Positions 25,787 to 34,454 of a DNA stretch of 60,931 nucleotides are shown here, piece by piece. The stretch covers positions 1 to 60,931 of the forward strand of contig NZ_PQSR01000039.1 of assembly GCF_002920635.1 (NCBI RefSeq), given 5' to 3'. Below the pieces are notes generated by a model that was given only the letters and a program-made list of their open reading frames with translations, did no database searches and was not told the DNA's origin. The first letter of the stretch is position 1. Each line of letters begins with the position of its first letter. This DNA comes from Streptomyces sp. Ru72 (GTDB lineage Bacteria; Actinomycetota; Actinomycetes; Streptomycetales; Streptomycetaceae). The position numbers and the translations under genes were made by a program.

Positions 25787-26701
25787 GTGAGCCAGGTCCT
25801 CCACACACCGCCTCCCACGGCCGCCGAGCCGGCCGAGACCCCGGCACAGCTCGCCGCCCGGTACGGCCTCGCGGTCAGCGGTGCCCGCCCCTCCGTGCCG
25901 GAGTACGTCCGCCAGCTATGGGCGCGCCGGCACTTCATCACGGCCTTCGCCACCGCCAAGCTCACCGCCCAGTACAGCGAGGCGAAGCTCGGCCAGATCT
26001 GGCAGGTCGCGAACCCGCTGCTGAACGCCGCGGTCTACTACTTCATCTTCGGCATCCTGCTGGGCACCAGCAAAGGCGTGCCGGACTACATCCCGTTCCT
26101 GGTGACGGGTGTGTTCGTCTGGACGTTCACGCAGAGCTCGATCATGGCGGGCACCCGGGCGATCTGCGGCAACCTCGGCCTGGTCCGGGCCCTGCACTTC
26201 CCGCGGGCCGCGCTGCCGATCTCCTTCGCGCTCCAGCAGCTCCAGCAGCTGCTGTTCTCGATGGCCGCCCTGGTCGTGATCCTCCTGTGCTTCGGGGTGC
26301 CGGTGGCCGCCTCCTGGGTCCTCGCGGTCCCGGTCCTGCTCCTGCAGTTCGTGTTCAACGCCGGTGTGTCGATGATCGTGGCCCGGATGGGCGCCAAGAC
26401 GCCGGACATCGCTCAGCTGATGCCGTTCATCCTGCGCACCTGGATGTACGTCTCGGGCGTCATGTGGAGCATCGGCAAGACGCTGAAGCACAGCGGCATG
26501 CCCCACTGGGCGAAGCTGCTGCTGGAGTCGAACCCCGCGGCCGTCTACATCGACCTCATGCGCTTCGCCCTGATCGACAGCTTCAAGGCGCACCAGCTCC
26601 CGCCCCACGTGTGGGCGTACGCGACGGGCTGGGCCCTGCTCGCCGGCGTCGGCGGCTTCATCTACTTCTGGAAGGCTGAGGAGACGTACGGCCGTGGCTG
26701 A
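25787..26701 (+). CDS. Polysaccharide/teichoic acid ABC exporter permease (TagG-like)
   Basis: A 304-residue ABC-2 type permease of the TagG/Wzm group, starting at GTG 25787. The N-terminal Pro/Ala/Thr-rich tail is followed by about six membrane segments. It resembles teichoic acid export permeases (for example RHFITAFATAKLTAQYSEAKLGQIWQ-like interface sequences). It exports an undecaprenyl-linked polymer with its ATPase partner. It overlaps the next gene by 8 nt, so the two are coupled. Confidence 0.88.
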   Translation: MSQVLHTPPPTAAEPAETPAQLAARYGLAVSGARPSVPEYVRQLWARRHFITAFATAKLTAQYSEAKLGQIWQVANPLLNAAVYYFIFGILLGTSKGVPDYIPFLVTGVFVWTFTQSSIMAGTRAICGNLGLVRALHFPRAALPISFALQQLQQLLFSMAALVVILLCFGVPVAASWVLAVPVLLLQFVFNAGVSMIVARMGAKTPDIAQLMPFILRTWMYVSGVMWSIGKTLKHSGMPHWAKLLLESNPAAVYIDLMRFALIDSFKAHQLPPHVWAYATGWALLAGVGGFIYFWKAEETYGRG

Positions 26702-27578
26702 TCTTGTGAACGACGGGCTGAACGACGGCCGGAAGGACGAGCCGGTCCCCACCGTCATCTGTGACGGCGTCGACATCGTCTACCGCGTCAACGGCACCGG
26801 CGCGGGCCGTGGCTCGGCGACCGCGGCGCTCAACCGCATCCTGCGCCGCAAGCAGGCGGAGAAGGCGGCCGGCGTGCGCCGGGTGCACGCGGTGAAGAAC
26901 GTGTCCTTCACCGCGTACAAGGGCGAAGCCATCGGGCTGATCGGAACCAACGGCTCAGGCAAATCCACGCTGCTGAAGGCCATCGCCGGCCTGCTCCCCG
27001 TGGAGAACGGCAAAATCTACACCAACGGTCAGCCGTCCCTCCTCGGTGTCAACGCGGCCCTGATGAACGACCTGACCGGCGAGCGCAACGTCTACCTGGG
27101 CGGTCTTGCCATGGGCATGTCCCGGGAGCAGATCAAGGAGCGTTACCAGGGCATCGTCGACTTCTCCGGCATCAACGAGAAGGGCGACTTCATCACACTC
27201 CCCATGCGGACGTACTCCTCCGGCATGGCCGCCCGTCTGCGCTTCTCCATCGCCGCCGCCAAGGACCACGACGTGCTGCTGATCGACGAGGCGCTCGCCA
27301 CCGGCGACCGGTCGTTCCAGCAGCGGTCCGAGGAACGCATCCGCGAGCTGCGCGAGCAGGCGGGTACCGTCTTCCTGGTCAGTCACAACAACAAGTCCAT
27401 CCGGGACACCTGTGACCGGGTGCTGTGGCTGGAGCGCGGTGTACTCCGCATGGACGGCCCGACCGAGGAGGTCCTCGAGGCCTACGAGGCGTTCACGGGC
27501 GGTGCCGACAAGGCCAGGAGCGGGAGCGCCACCGGGCAGGCGAGCGCCCAGAAGAAGGCACCCGCAGGAGCGAAGTAG
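26694..27578 (+). CDS. Teichoic acid exporter ATPase (TagH-like)
   Basis: A 294-residue ABC ATPase of the TagH/Wzt group, starting at GTG 26694. It has Walker A GTNGSGKST (residues 84-92), the signature YSSGM (174-178), Walker B VLLIDEA (194-200) and the TagH-style VSHNNKSIRDTCDRVLWLERG. The permease partner is directly upstream. The C-terminal Ala/Lys-rich tail is short and no carbohydrate-binding domain is visible. It powers export of the polymer assembled by the neighbouring TagF-type enzymes. Confidence 0.9.
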   Translation: MADLVNDGLNDGRKDEPVPTVICDGVDIVYRVNGTGAGRGSATAALNRILRRKQAEKAAGVRRVHAVKNVSFTAYKGEAIGLIGTNGSGKSTLLKAIAGLLPVENGKIYTNGQPSLLGVNAALMNDLTGERNVYLGGLAMGMSREQIKERYQGIVDFSGINEKGDFITLPMRTYSSGMAARLRFSIAAAKDHDVLLIDEALATGDRSFQQRSEERIRELREQAGTVFLVSHNNKSIRDTCDRVLWLERGVLRMDGPTEEVLEAYEAFTGGADKARSGSATGQASAQKKAPAGAK

Positions 27579-27612
27579 CATTTTCCTTCACCGAGACGCG
27601 GGACGAGAGCGG

Positions 27613-27643
27613 TTGTTCCCCTCTCGTACGTGTCTCTTACTAT
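27613..27643 (+). promoter_or_regulatory. Possible promoter of the fourth GT2-TagF gene
   Basis: In an AT-richer patch, TTGTTC (27613-27618) precedes TACTAT (27638-27643) with a 19-nt spacer. A 7-bp hairpin ACGAGAG/CTCTCGT at 27603-27627 overlaps it. The spacing is long, so confidence is low. Confidence 0.3.
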
Positions 27644-27716
27644 CTCGTATACGCCTTATTCATGTTGTTCATCAGCAGCAGTGCCGCCGTGGGCGACTGA
27701 AGAGCAGGGAGACCAC

Positions 27717-29948
27717 GTGCAACCAGGGCTGAGCGTGATCGTTCACGGCCCCGAGACCCAAGGCCACCTGGGCGAGCTTCTCGACGCCCTCACGACCCAG
27801 CCTTTCGCCGAGGCCGAGGTGGTGATCGCGGCCGTCGGCGACTGGGCCCGGCAGGAGGCCGAGCGGCGTGCCGCGGACGACCCCCGAATGGTGGTGCTGC
27901 CGCTGCCCGAGGGCACGAGCGACGGCGCGGCCCGGGCCGCGGGCGCCGAGCGGGCCACCGGCCGCTGGCTGCACTTCGTGCACGCCAAGGACGGGCTGCC
28001 CGTGGGCGCCGTGCGCACGGTCGCGGACCGCGTCGCGGAGCTCGGGGACTCCGCGGACGTCCTGGTCGTGGACCACCTCCGCTCGACCTGGCAGACCTCC
28101 GGGGCACCCAGCGAGGACCACCGGTTCCTGGCCCGGGCGAGCCGCCGCGGCGTCCCGCTCGCCGACTTCCCGCAACTGCTGCGGCTCACTCCCGTGCTCG
28201 GCATTCGCGTGGTACGGGCTGATTTCTGGCGAAACCAGGACATCGCAGACATCGCAGACGATGACTTCCGTGACGACGAGGCGTACACCGCGCTCGCCGT
28301 GCTCCTGCACGCGGACCGGATCGCCGCCCTCGACCACGTCGCGTACGAGATCAGGGAACTGCGCGAGGAGAGCCTGCCGCCGGTGACCGCCGGCCAGCGG
28401 TACGCCGTGATAGAGCGCTATGAGCGGCTGCACCGCATCCTGGCCGACCAGGGCGCGCCCCAGGGACCGCGCGCGGTGCTGTACGACGTCATGGTCCGCG
28501 ACCTGCTGCGCACGTTCGCCCGCAGCAGGATGCCGGAGCAGGTCGCACGGGAGTTCTTCGCCCGCGCGTCCCGGGCCGCCGTGCACTGGCGGCCTGAGCA
28601 CCACCAGCGCCCGGGCGGTTTCGAGGGCATCCGCCGCTCGCTCCTGGAAAAGAACGAGTACACCCGTTACCGCGCCTTCCAGGCGGCCAACCAGAAGCGG
28701 CGCGACGTGAAGTCGGTGGTGTCCACCGGCAAGCGCGAGGTGGGGGCGAAACTGCGCGACCACCGCTACCGGCGCGCCCTGAGCGAGCCCGTCGACCCCG
28801 ACCTGGCCGTCTTCTCGGCGTACTGGGACCGGGGCGTGGCCTGCAACCCGGCCGCGATCGCCGCGAAGCTCACCGAGCTCGCCCCGCACATCCACCAGGT
28901 GTGGGTGGTCGCCCGCGCCAAGGCGGCGCTGCTGCCGCCGGGCACCGACCACATCATCGCGGGCACCCGCCGCTACTGGGACGTGATGGCACGTGCCAAG
29001 TACCTGGTGAACAACGTCAACTTCCCGAACCCGGTGGTCAAGCGCCCGGACGCGATCCACCTCCAGACCCATCACGGCACCCCGCTCAAGCGCATGGGCC
29101 TGGACCAGCTGGACTTCCCGGCCGCATCCAAGGGGCTCGACTTCGACGCGCTGCTGGCCCGTATCGACAAGTGGGACTACAGCCTCTCGTCCAACAGCCA
29201 CTCCACTCGGATGTGGGAGCGTGCGTACCCGTCGCGGTACACGAAGCTGGACTACGGCTATCCGCGCAATGACGTCTTCTACTCGGCGACGGCCGAGGAC
29301 ATCCGCGCGATCCGCGAACGCCTGGGCATCGCCCCGGGCCGCCGGGCCATCCTGTACGCGCCCACCCACCGCGACTACGAGGCCGGGTGGACCCCGCGCC
29401 TCGACCTCGCCTCCCTCGCCGACCGGCTCGGCGAGGACACGGTCCTGCTGGTCCGCGGCCACTACTTCTACGGCGGCGCGGCCTCCCCGCTGACCGGCCT
29501 GCGCCGCTCGGGACGGGTGATCGACGTGTCGTCGTACGACCCCGTCGAGGACCTGTGCCTGGCGGCGGACGCGCTGGTCACGGACTACTCGTCCATCATG
29601 TTCGACTACGCCAACCTCAACCGTCCGATCGTGATCTACGCCGACGACTGGGAGACGTACGCGAAGACCCGCGGCGTCTACTTCGACCTGATGGCGGAGG
29701 CCCCGGGCCAGGTGGCGCGCACCCAGGAGCAACTGGCGGCCGTGTTCGAGACGGAGGCGTGGCGGGACGAGGCCGCGCGGAAGTCGCTGACCGCCTTCCG
29801 GCGCCGGTTCTGCGAGTTCGACGACGGGCGGGCCGCGGAACGGGTGGTGCGCCGGGTGTTCCTGGGCGAGAGCGAGGAGTCGCTGCCGCCGGTGATCCCC
29901 GTGGACGAACGCACCCCGGCCCCGACTCCTGAGGAGGCGAACGCGTGA
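27717..29948 (+). CDS. GT2-TagF fusion, paralog 4 (TagF intact, GT2 lost)
   Basis: A 743-residue protein starting at GTG 27717 behind CAGGGAG. The N-terminal half aligns to the GT2 domain of the paralogs, but the metal motif LLFLDGDD is replaced by LHFVHAKDG (His89-Ala-Lys-Asp) and the VDDSSPD strand by AVGDWAR, so no DXD is left. The TagF domain has intact motifs: QTHHGTPLKRMG with His453, NSHS, YGYPRNDVF, RGHYFYGG and TDYSSIMFDYANLNRP. It is expected to be the active polymerase of the exporter operon. It directly follows tagGH-like genes and overlaps the next GT2 gene by 4 nt. Confidence 0.88.
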   Translation: MQPGLSVIVHGPETQGHLGELLDALTTQPFAEAEVVIAAVGDWARQEAERRAADDPRMVVLPLPEGTSDGAARAAGAERATGRWLHFVHAKDGLPVGAVRTVADRVAELGDSADVLVVDHLRSTWQTSGAPSEDHRFLARASRRGVPLADFPQLLRLTPVLGIRVVRADFWRNQDIADIADDDFRDDEAYTALAVLLHADRIAALDHVAYEIRELREESLPPVTAGQRYAVIERYERLHRILADQGAPQGPRAVLYDVMVRDLLRTFARSRMPEQVAREFFARASRAAVHWRPEHHQRPGGFEGIRRSLLEKNEYTRYRAFQAANQKRRDVKSVVSTGKREVGAKLRDHRYRRALSEPVDPDLAVFSAYWDRGVACNPAAIAAKLTELAPHIHQVWVVARAKAALLPPGTDHIIAGTRRYWDVMARAKYLVNNVNFPNPVVKRPDAIHLQTHHGTPLKRMGLDQLDFPAASKGLDFDALLARIDKWDYSLSSNSHSTRMWERAYPSRYTKLDYGYPRNDVFYSATAEDIRAIRERLGIAPGRRAILYAPTHRDYEAGWTPRLDLASLADRLGEDTVLLVRGHYFYGGAASPLTGLRRSGRVIDVSSYDPVEDLCLAADALVTDYSSIMFDYANLNRPIVIYADDWETYAKTRGVYFDLMAEAPGQVARTQEQLAAVFETEAWRDEAARKSLTAFRRRFCEFDDGRAAERVVRRVFLGESEESLPPVIPVDERTPAPTPEEANA

Positions 29949-31621
29949 CGACGGCCGTGACCGCCGAGACCCCGACCCCCGATGTGACGATCACGGTCAT
30001 CGTCTACAACGACGCGGAGCGCCTTCCGCGTGCGGTGGCGTCGCTGCTGCGGCAGACGCACACCAACATCGAGGTGATCATCAGCGACGACCACTCGACG
30101 GACGACACGCCGTCGGTGGCGCGGCGGCTGGCCGCCCAGGACGAGCGGGTGCGTTATCTGCGCCTGCCGGAGAACAGCGGCGGGTGCAGCGCACCGCGCA
30201 ACCGGGCGCTGGAGATCGCCCGAGGGCCGTATCTGATGTTCCTCGACAGCGACGACGAACTGCCCGAGAACGCGGTCGAGTTGCTGCTGGCGGCACACCG
30301 CGAGCGGGAAGTCGACTTCGCGATGGGCGCGGTGGAGCGGGTCCGTGTCGACACCGGACGGCGCTCGACCTGGATGGCGCACCTCGTCGCCGAGCGGCGC
30401 ACGGTGGAGGGCATCGACTCCGAGCCCGAACTGCTCTTCGAGCACCTGTCGACGAGCAAGATGTACCGGCGGGAGTTCCTGGACCGGCACCAGCTGCGCT
30501 TCCCCGAGGGGATCCACTACGAGGACCAGCTGTTCTCGGCGCAGGCGTACTGTCTGGCCCGGTCCTTCACGATCATCCCGGAGCCGGTGTACCGCTGGTA
30601 CATAGCGCCGTTCGTGGCGGCCGAGGCGGCGTCGATCTCCAACCAGCGGCACAAGCTGTCGAACGTCAGCGACCGCATCTACGTGCAGACGCTGATCGAC
30701 GAGTTCCTGAAGGAGAGCGGGCACGAGGGGCTGCGCGAGCACAAGGACTACAAGTTCCTCAAGCACGACTTCCGGATGTACGCCGGTGACCTGCCCTACC
30801 GCGACGAGGAGTGGCTGGCCGGTTTCGCGGACATCGTGACCCCGTATCTGGAGGGGCTCGCCGCCGACGCCTACGCCCGGCTGCCGCGTGTGGAGCGGGT
30901 GGTGCTCCAGCTCATCCGCGACCGGCGGCTGACGGAGGCGCAGGAGGCGGCGCGGGGGCTGGGCCACGGCGTGGCTCCCCGGACGACGTCCACGGACGAC
31001 TCGGGGGCCGTGTACTGGGGTTCCCAGGTGCCGGCGTCGTCATGGGCGCGTCGGGAACTGGACGTCTCGGACTTGGAGTTGGAGTACCGGCCGTTCCCGA
31101 GCGCGCTGTTCCGGCACGAGATCACCTCGGTGGAGCCGGGCCCGGGCGCGTCGGTGAACCTGTCGATCCGCACCTACGATCCGGGGCTGCGGCTCCCCGT
31201 GGGCCCGCAGCGGGCGAGCATCGTGGTCGCGCCGGGGCGGCGCCGCCTGGTGACGGCGTTCCGCCTGGACCCGGTGCGGCCCGGTGTCTTCGAGGGCCGG
31301 GTGCGGGTCGACCTGGCGGCGGCGCAGCTGCCGGTCCAGGGATTCCAGGGCATCCGCCATCCGATGCTGCGCCTGGAGAACCAGGGCCTGTTCAACACGG
31401 GCGTGCTGCTGGCTCCGCTGACGTTCCCGGCACTGACGGCCACCCAGGTGGGCACGCTGCCGCACGAGGTGACCGTGGAGCCGGAGGGGCGCGGGGCGGG
31501 ACGCCTGCAGGTGCGGTGGCGACCGGTGGGCGTCACGGCGAAGGTCGGTCCGGTGGTCCGGCGGGTCGCGGGTCCGCGGATGCGGCGGGCCGCGCGGCTG
31601 GTGCGGAGCGCGTTGCGGTAA
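29945..31621 (+). CDS. GT2 glycosyltransferase, TarS-like architecture
   Basis: A 558-residue GT2 enzyme starting at GTG 29945, overlapping the previous stop. It has ISDDHSTDDT, SGGCSAPRNRAL, LDSDD and YEDQLFSAQ, then helices and a beta-rich C-terminal region (about residues 370-520). The same layout as the gene at 17323. It likely decorates the polymer produced by the upstream TagF-type enzyme before TagGH export. Two terminators follow. Confidence 0.88.
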   Translation: MTTAVTAETPTPDVTITVIVYNDAERLPRAVASLLRQTHTNIEVIISDDHSTDDTPSVARRLAAQDERVRYLRLPENSGGCSAPRNRALEIARGPYLMFLDSDDELPENAVELLLAAHREREVDFAMGAVERVRVDTGRRSTWMAHLVAERRTVEGIDSEPELLFEHLSTSKMYRREFLDRHQLRFPEGIHYEDQLFSAQAYCLARSFTIIPEPVYRWYIAPFVAAEAASISNQRHKLSNVSDRIYVQTLIDEFLKESGHEGLREHKDYKFLKHDFRMYAGDLPYRDEEWLAGFADIVTPYLEGLAADAYARLPRVERVVLQLIRDRRLTEAQEAARGLGHGVAPRTTSTDDSGAVYWGSQVPASSWARRELDVSDLELEYRPFPSALFRHEITSVEPGPGASVNLSIRTYDPGLRLPVGPQRASIVVAPGRRRLVTAFRLDPVRPGVFEGRVRVDLAAAQLPVQGFQGIRHPMLRLENQGLFNTGVLLAPLTFPALTATQVGTLPHEVTVEPEGRGAGRLQVRWRPVGVTAKVGPVVRRVAGPRMRRAARLVRSALR

Positions 31622-31628
31622 GAGCACG

Positions 31629-31670
31629 GGGCGGCGGGGGCGAGCAGAGGTCTGTTCGCCCCCGCCGCCC
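31629..31670 (+). terminator. First terminator after the exporter/GT operon
   Basis: GGGCGGCGGGGGCGA pairs perfectly with TCGCCCCCGCCGCCC over a 12-nt loop, 7 nt after the stop codon. Confidence 0.85.
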
Positions 31671-31739
31671 TTGCCGTTCCCGTCACTGGGAGCCGCACTC
31701 CCAGATCCCGCTGTGGGGTCTTGCGACCGCGTACTCGAA

Positions 31740-31778
31740 CGCCGGAGGGGCTGATTTTCAGCCCCTCCGGCGGTTTTT
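31740..31778 (+). terminator. Second, intrinsic-type terminator with T tract
   Basis: CGCCGGAGGGGCTGA pairs perfectly with TCAGCCCCTCCGGCG over a 3-nt loop, followed by GTTTTT at 31773-31778. It is a textbook intrinsic terminator on the plus strand. Confidence 0.9.
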
Positions 31779-31867
31779 GGAGCGGGGTACGAGGGGCCGG
31801 CCCCAGAACGGGGTCTGCGACGGGCCCCGGCGGTGCGGGCGGAGGCCCGCGGGGGTACAGGGGACCC

Positions 31868-32100
31868 TAGTCCCCGCCAGAGCCCAAGGGCAGGGTCCCC
31901 CGAGGGGTACAAGGGACGTAGTCCCCGCCAGAGCCCAAGGGCAGGTCCCGCGAGGGGTACAGGGACGTAGTCCCCTCGAGGGCCCAAGGGCAGGGTCCCG
32001 CGAGGGGTACAGGGACGTAGTCCCCTCGAGGGCCCAAGGGCAGGGTCCCGCGAGAGGCGCAAGGGACCTAGTCCCCGCCAAAGCCCACAAGCAGAGCCCG
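31868..32100. repeat. About 50-bp tandem repeat array
   Basis: Four full units of 49-51 bp start at 31868, 31919, 31968 and 32018, and a fifth partial unit starts at 32069. Each begins TAGTCCCC and contains CCCAAGGGCAGG and CGAGGGGTACA. Units 3 and 4 are nearly identical for most of their length. The array fills the 546-bp gene-free gap 31622-32167 between the GT2 operon and the convergent membrane-protein gene, together with the two terminators. Confidence 0.85.
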
Positions 32101-32167
32101 GAGGACTGAAGGGGCGGAGCCCCTGGAGGGCGGGACAGGTAGGGGCGGCGGGGGCGGGGGGAACCCC

Positions 32168-33733
32168 CTAGCGTGCCACCACCTCGTACAGGACCTGGCC
32201 CCGAGGCCCCGAGGCCACCTTGCGCAGCGCCCCGTCCCCTGCCGGCAGCCCCCCGTCCGACCGGCGCTGGACAACCCACCGCACTCCGTACTTCCGCAGC
32301 ACGTCCAGCCGCTCGGCCCGCGACGACCCGGCAGCGAAGTACGTCCGTACCGCCGCGTCCCTCCGCGCCTCGTCCGGCAGGAAGAAGTCCGGATAGCCGG
32401 GCGCCACCGTGTACGCCCCGTACGCCGGGATCTGCCGTGCGGGGTTCGTCTTGGCCATCACCACGTCCCCGTACCGCACCCACGGCGTGATCCAGTGGTA
32501 CCCCACCCACGGGTCGCGGTACTTCTCCGCGACCACCTCGGGCAGCGCGCTCCGCCCCGTCACGTACCCGACCGTCTGGATCTGCGTCCACGCCCCCACG
32601 GCCAGCGCCGCGGCCAGCACCCCGGCCGCCACGTTCCGCAGTGCGCCCCGCGCCGCCCCGGCCACCTCCACGGCCGCCGCCAGCTGCGCCGGGATCAGCA
32701 CCGCCGGCAGCGCCCGTCCCCAGGAGTAGTGCCCCGTCAGGCCGCCCAGGCCGAACAGCAGCACGCCCAGCGCGAAGAACAGGACCAGGGGGTCCAGACG
32801 ATCCCGCCGCGCCCGTACCCCGAGCGCCACCACCCCGAGCAGCACCAGGCAGAACCGCGGGAACAGCTGGTCGTACAGCGGGCGGTGGATCTCCTCCAGA
32901 CCGCCCACCCCGAACAGTGCGAAGAAGTCGTAGTACGGCCAGAGCGCGAGGATCACGGCCCCCAGGACGAGCCCGGCGCCAAGGCGCAGCCAGGTCCTGA
33001 GTCCGGCCCGCGCCCCGACCACCGTCGCCAGCGCGCCCAGCGTCGCGACCACCCCGGTGAACTGGTGGCTGAGCAGGACCACCGCCCACAGCGCACCGAG
33101 GCCGAGGAACGCCACCCAGCCGCCCTCGCTCTTCAGCGTCCGCGCGAGCAGCGCCCAGAAGTGGAAGGTCAGCCCCAGCGCGAACACGCTCGGATACGCC
33201 ACTGTCAGCGCCAGCGAGTTCAGCCCGATGAAGCCGCTCCAGTTGAACACCTGGGTGCCCCACAGGAACACCAGGCTCAGCAGGGCGAGCGGCGGCGCGA
33301 GGCGGTGCGGACTCAGCGTGCGGACGTACCGCCACACACCCGTCACCAGCAGCGTCAGACTGATCAGCGCACCGATGCGCAGGACCACCCAGACGGACAG
33401 CCCGGTCACCCGTGCCACGACGCCGAGGAAGAGCATCCACGGCGAGTAGTACGGGCTCGGCGTGTTCTCGTCGACCAGGGGGTTGCCGGGGTCCAGCAGC
33501 CGGTGCCGCAGCCGCTCCACGGTCGCCGCGTGCATGCCGAGGTCGCCGACCCACGGCAGCCGCACGATGACGAGCAGCATCAGCACCACGAGCAGTGCCA
33601 CCACGGCCCACAGCGCCGCGCCGACCGCGCCGTGCGGGGTCCGCACGGCCGCGAGCGGGCGCTGGAGCCGCTTCCCTCCGGACCGGCCGCGAGCCTCGTC
33701 GGTCCCCCCGGTCCCCTCTGCTGCGATGCTCAT
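32168..33733 (-). CDS. Polytopic membrane protein, possible GT-C-like glycosyltransferase
   Basis: A 521-residue integral membrane protein with about ten hydrophobic segments, starting at ATG 33733 and overlapping the GtrA gene stop by 4 nt. An external loop WVGDLGMHAATVERLRHR after the first membrane segment, with an acidic-His pattern, and the soluble C-terminal domain (about residues 400-521) resemble GT-C-type glycosyltransferases, but no family was recognised with certainty. Pairing with GtrA suggests action on a lipid-linked sugar at the outer face of the membrane. Confidence 0.7.
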   Translation of the reverse strand: MSIAAEGTGGTDEARGRSGGKRLQRPLAAVRTPHGAVGAALWAVVALLVVLMLLVIVRLPWVGDLGMHAATVERLRHRLLDPGNPLVDENTPSPYYSPWMLFLGVVARVTGLSVWVVLRIGALISLTLLVTGVWRYVRTLSPHRLAPPLALLSLVFLWGTQVFNWSGFIGLNSLALTVAYPSVFALGLTFHFWALLARTLKSEGGWVAFLGLGALWAVVLLSHQFTGVVATLGALATVVGARAGLRTWLRLGAGLVLGAVILALWPYYDFFALFGVGGLEEIHRPLYDQLFPRFCLVLLGVVALGVRARRDRLDPLVLFFALGVLLFGLGGLTGHYSWGRALPAVLIPAQLAAAVEVAGAARGALRNVAAGVLAAALAVGAWTQIQTVGYVTGRSALPEVVAEKYRDPWVGYHWITPWVRYGDVVMAKTNPARQIPAYGAYTVAPGYPDFFLPDEARRDAAVRTYFAAGSSRAERLDVLRKYGVRWVVQRRSDGGLPAGDGALRKVASGPRGQVLYEVVAR

Positions 33734-34239
33734 CGCGCTCCGGTGCCCTGCTTCCCGTGCTGGAACACCCACGTCCGGTACACCAGGAAGCGGAACGCCG
33801 ACGCCAGCACGATCGACAGCGCCTTGGCCACGTTGGAGGTGATCGGCCCGTCCATGCCGAGGCCGTGGTAGCCGATGTAGAAGAGAACGCTCTCCATCGC
33901 CACGCCGATCCCGCTGAAGACGAAGAACAGCACGATCTGCTGCCGGGTGCGCGAGGCACGGTCGCGGTAGGCGAAGAAGCGGAAGCCCAGGTAGTTGGTG
34001 CCCATGGCGATGACGCTGGCGAGCACGGTCGCCGTCATCGGGGCCCACGACAGGCCGTGCAGGAGGGCGTTGAAGACGAGGATGTTGACCGCGACACCGC
34101 TGCCGCCGACGACCCCGAACTTGATCACCTCGACCGCCAGCCGCCGGACCCGGGCAAGCACCGGGACGGGGGCGGGTTGGACGCTCGCGGCAACCGGGCG
34201 AGCGACCTGGGGCCGCTGCTCGGTGAGGTTCAAAGACAC
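33730..34239 (-). CDS. GtrA-family membrane protein
   Basis: A 169-residue protein of the GtrA family with four membrane segments, including FGVVGGSGVAVNILVFN and the MGTNYLGFRFFAY motif, typical of this family. GtrA proteins are thought to flip polyprenyl-phosphate-linked sugars across the membrane. GTG 34239 was chosen for the GGAGGA site upstream. It is cotranslated with the next gene (ATGA overlap), which probably uses the flipped sugar donor. Confidence 0.88.
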   Translation of the reverse strand: MSLNLTEQRPQVARPVAASVQPAPVPVLARVRRLAVEVIKFGVVGGSGVAVNILVFNALLHGLSWAPMTATVLASVIAMGTNYLGFRFFAYRDRASRTRQQIVLFFVFSGIGVAMESVLFYIGYHGLGMDGPITSNVAKALSIVLASAFRFLVYRTWVFQHGKQGTGAR

Positions 34240-34406
34240 GGGTGGGGGTCCTCCAACTCGTCCGACGATCACGCCAAACCTGTTCCGCACGTCCCGTCTC
34301 ACAGGGACGAGCAGAACGAAGGGCTGGGCTCCCCCAGGTCTTGGCAAGAAAGCGTCAGACTACGTTAGCCGATGAGCGACCGCGGGCATGATGCGGGGAT
34401 ACGCAC

Positions 34407-34441
34407 ACGGAGGCACCCCCCTCACCGAGGGGCGCCCCCGT
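34407..34441 (-). terminator. Terminator candidate after gdh
   Basis: An imperfect hairpin with outer ACGG/CCGT pairing and an inner CCCCTC/GAGGGG stem lies just downstream of the gdh stop on the minus strand. Confidence 0.5.
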
Positions 34442-34454
34442 CGTCGTACCGGTC

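Noticed and set aside
27630..27716. Upstream TTG-like start for paralog 4
   Set aside because: The extra segment is Ser/Cys-rich and unlike the paralogs; GTG 27717 has a proper ribosome site.
31868..32100. CRISPR array
   Set aside because: The 50-bp units are contiguous with no unique spacers between conserved repeats and no cas genes nearby.
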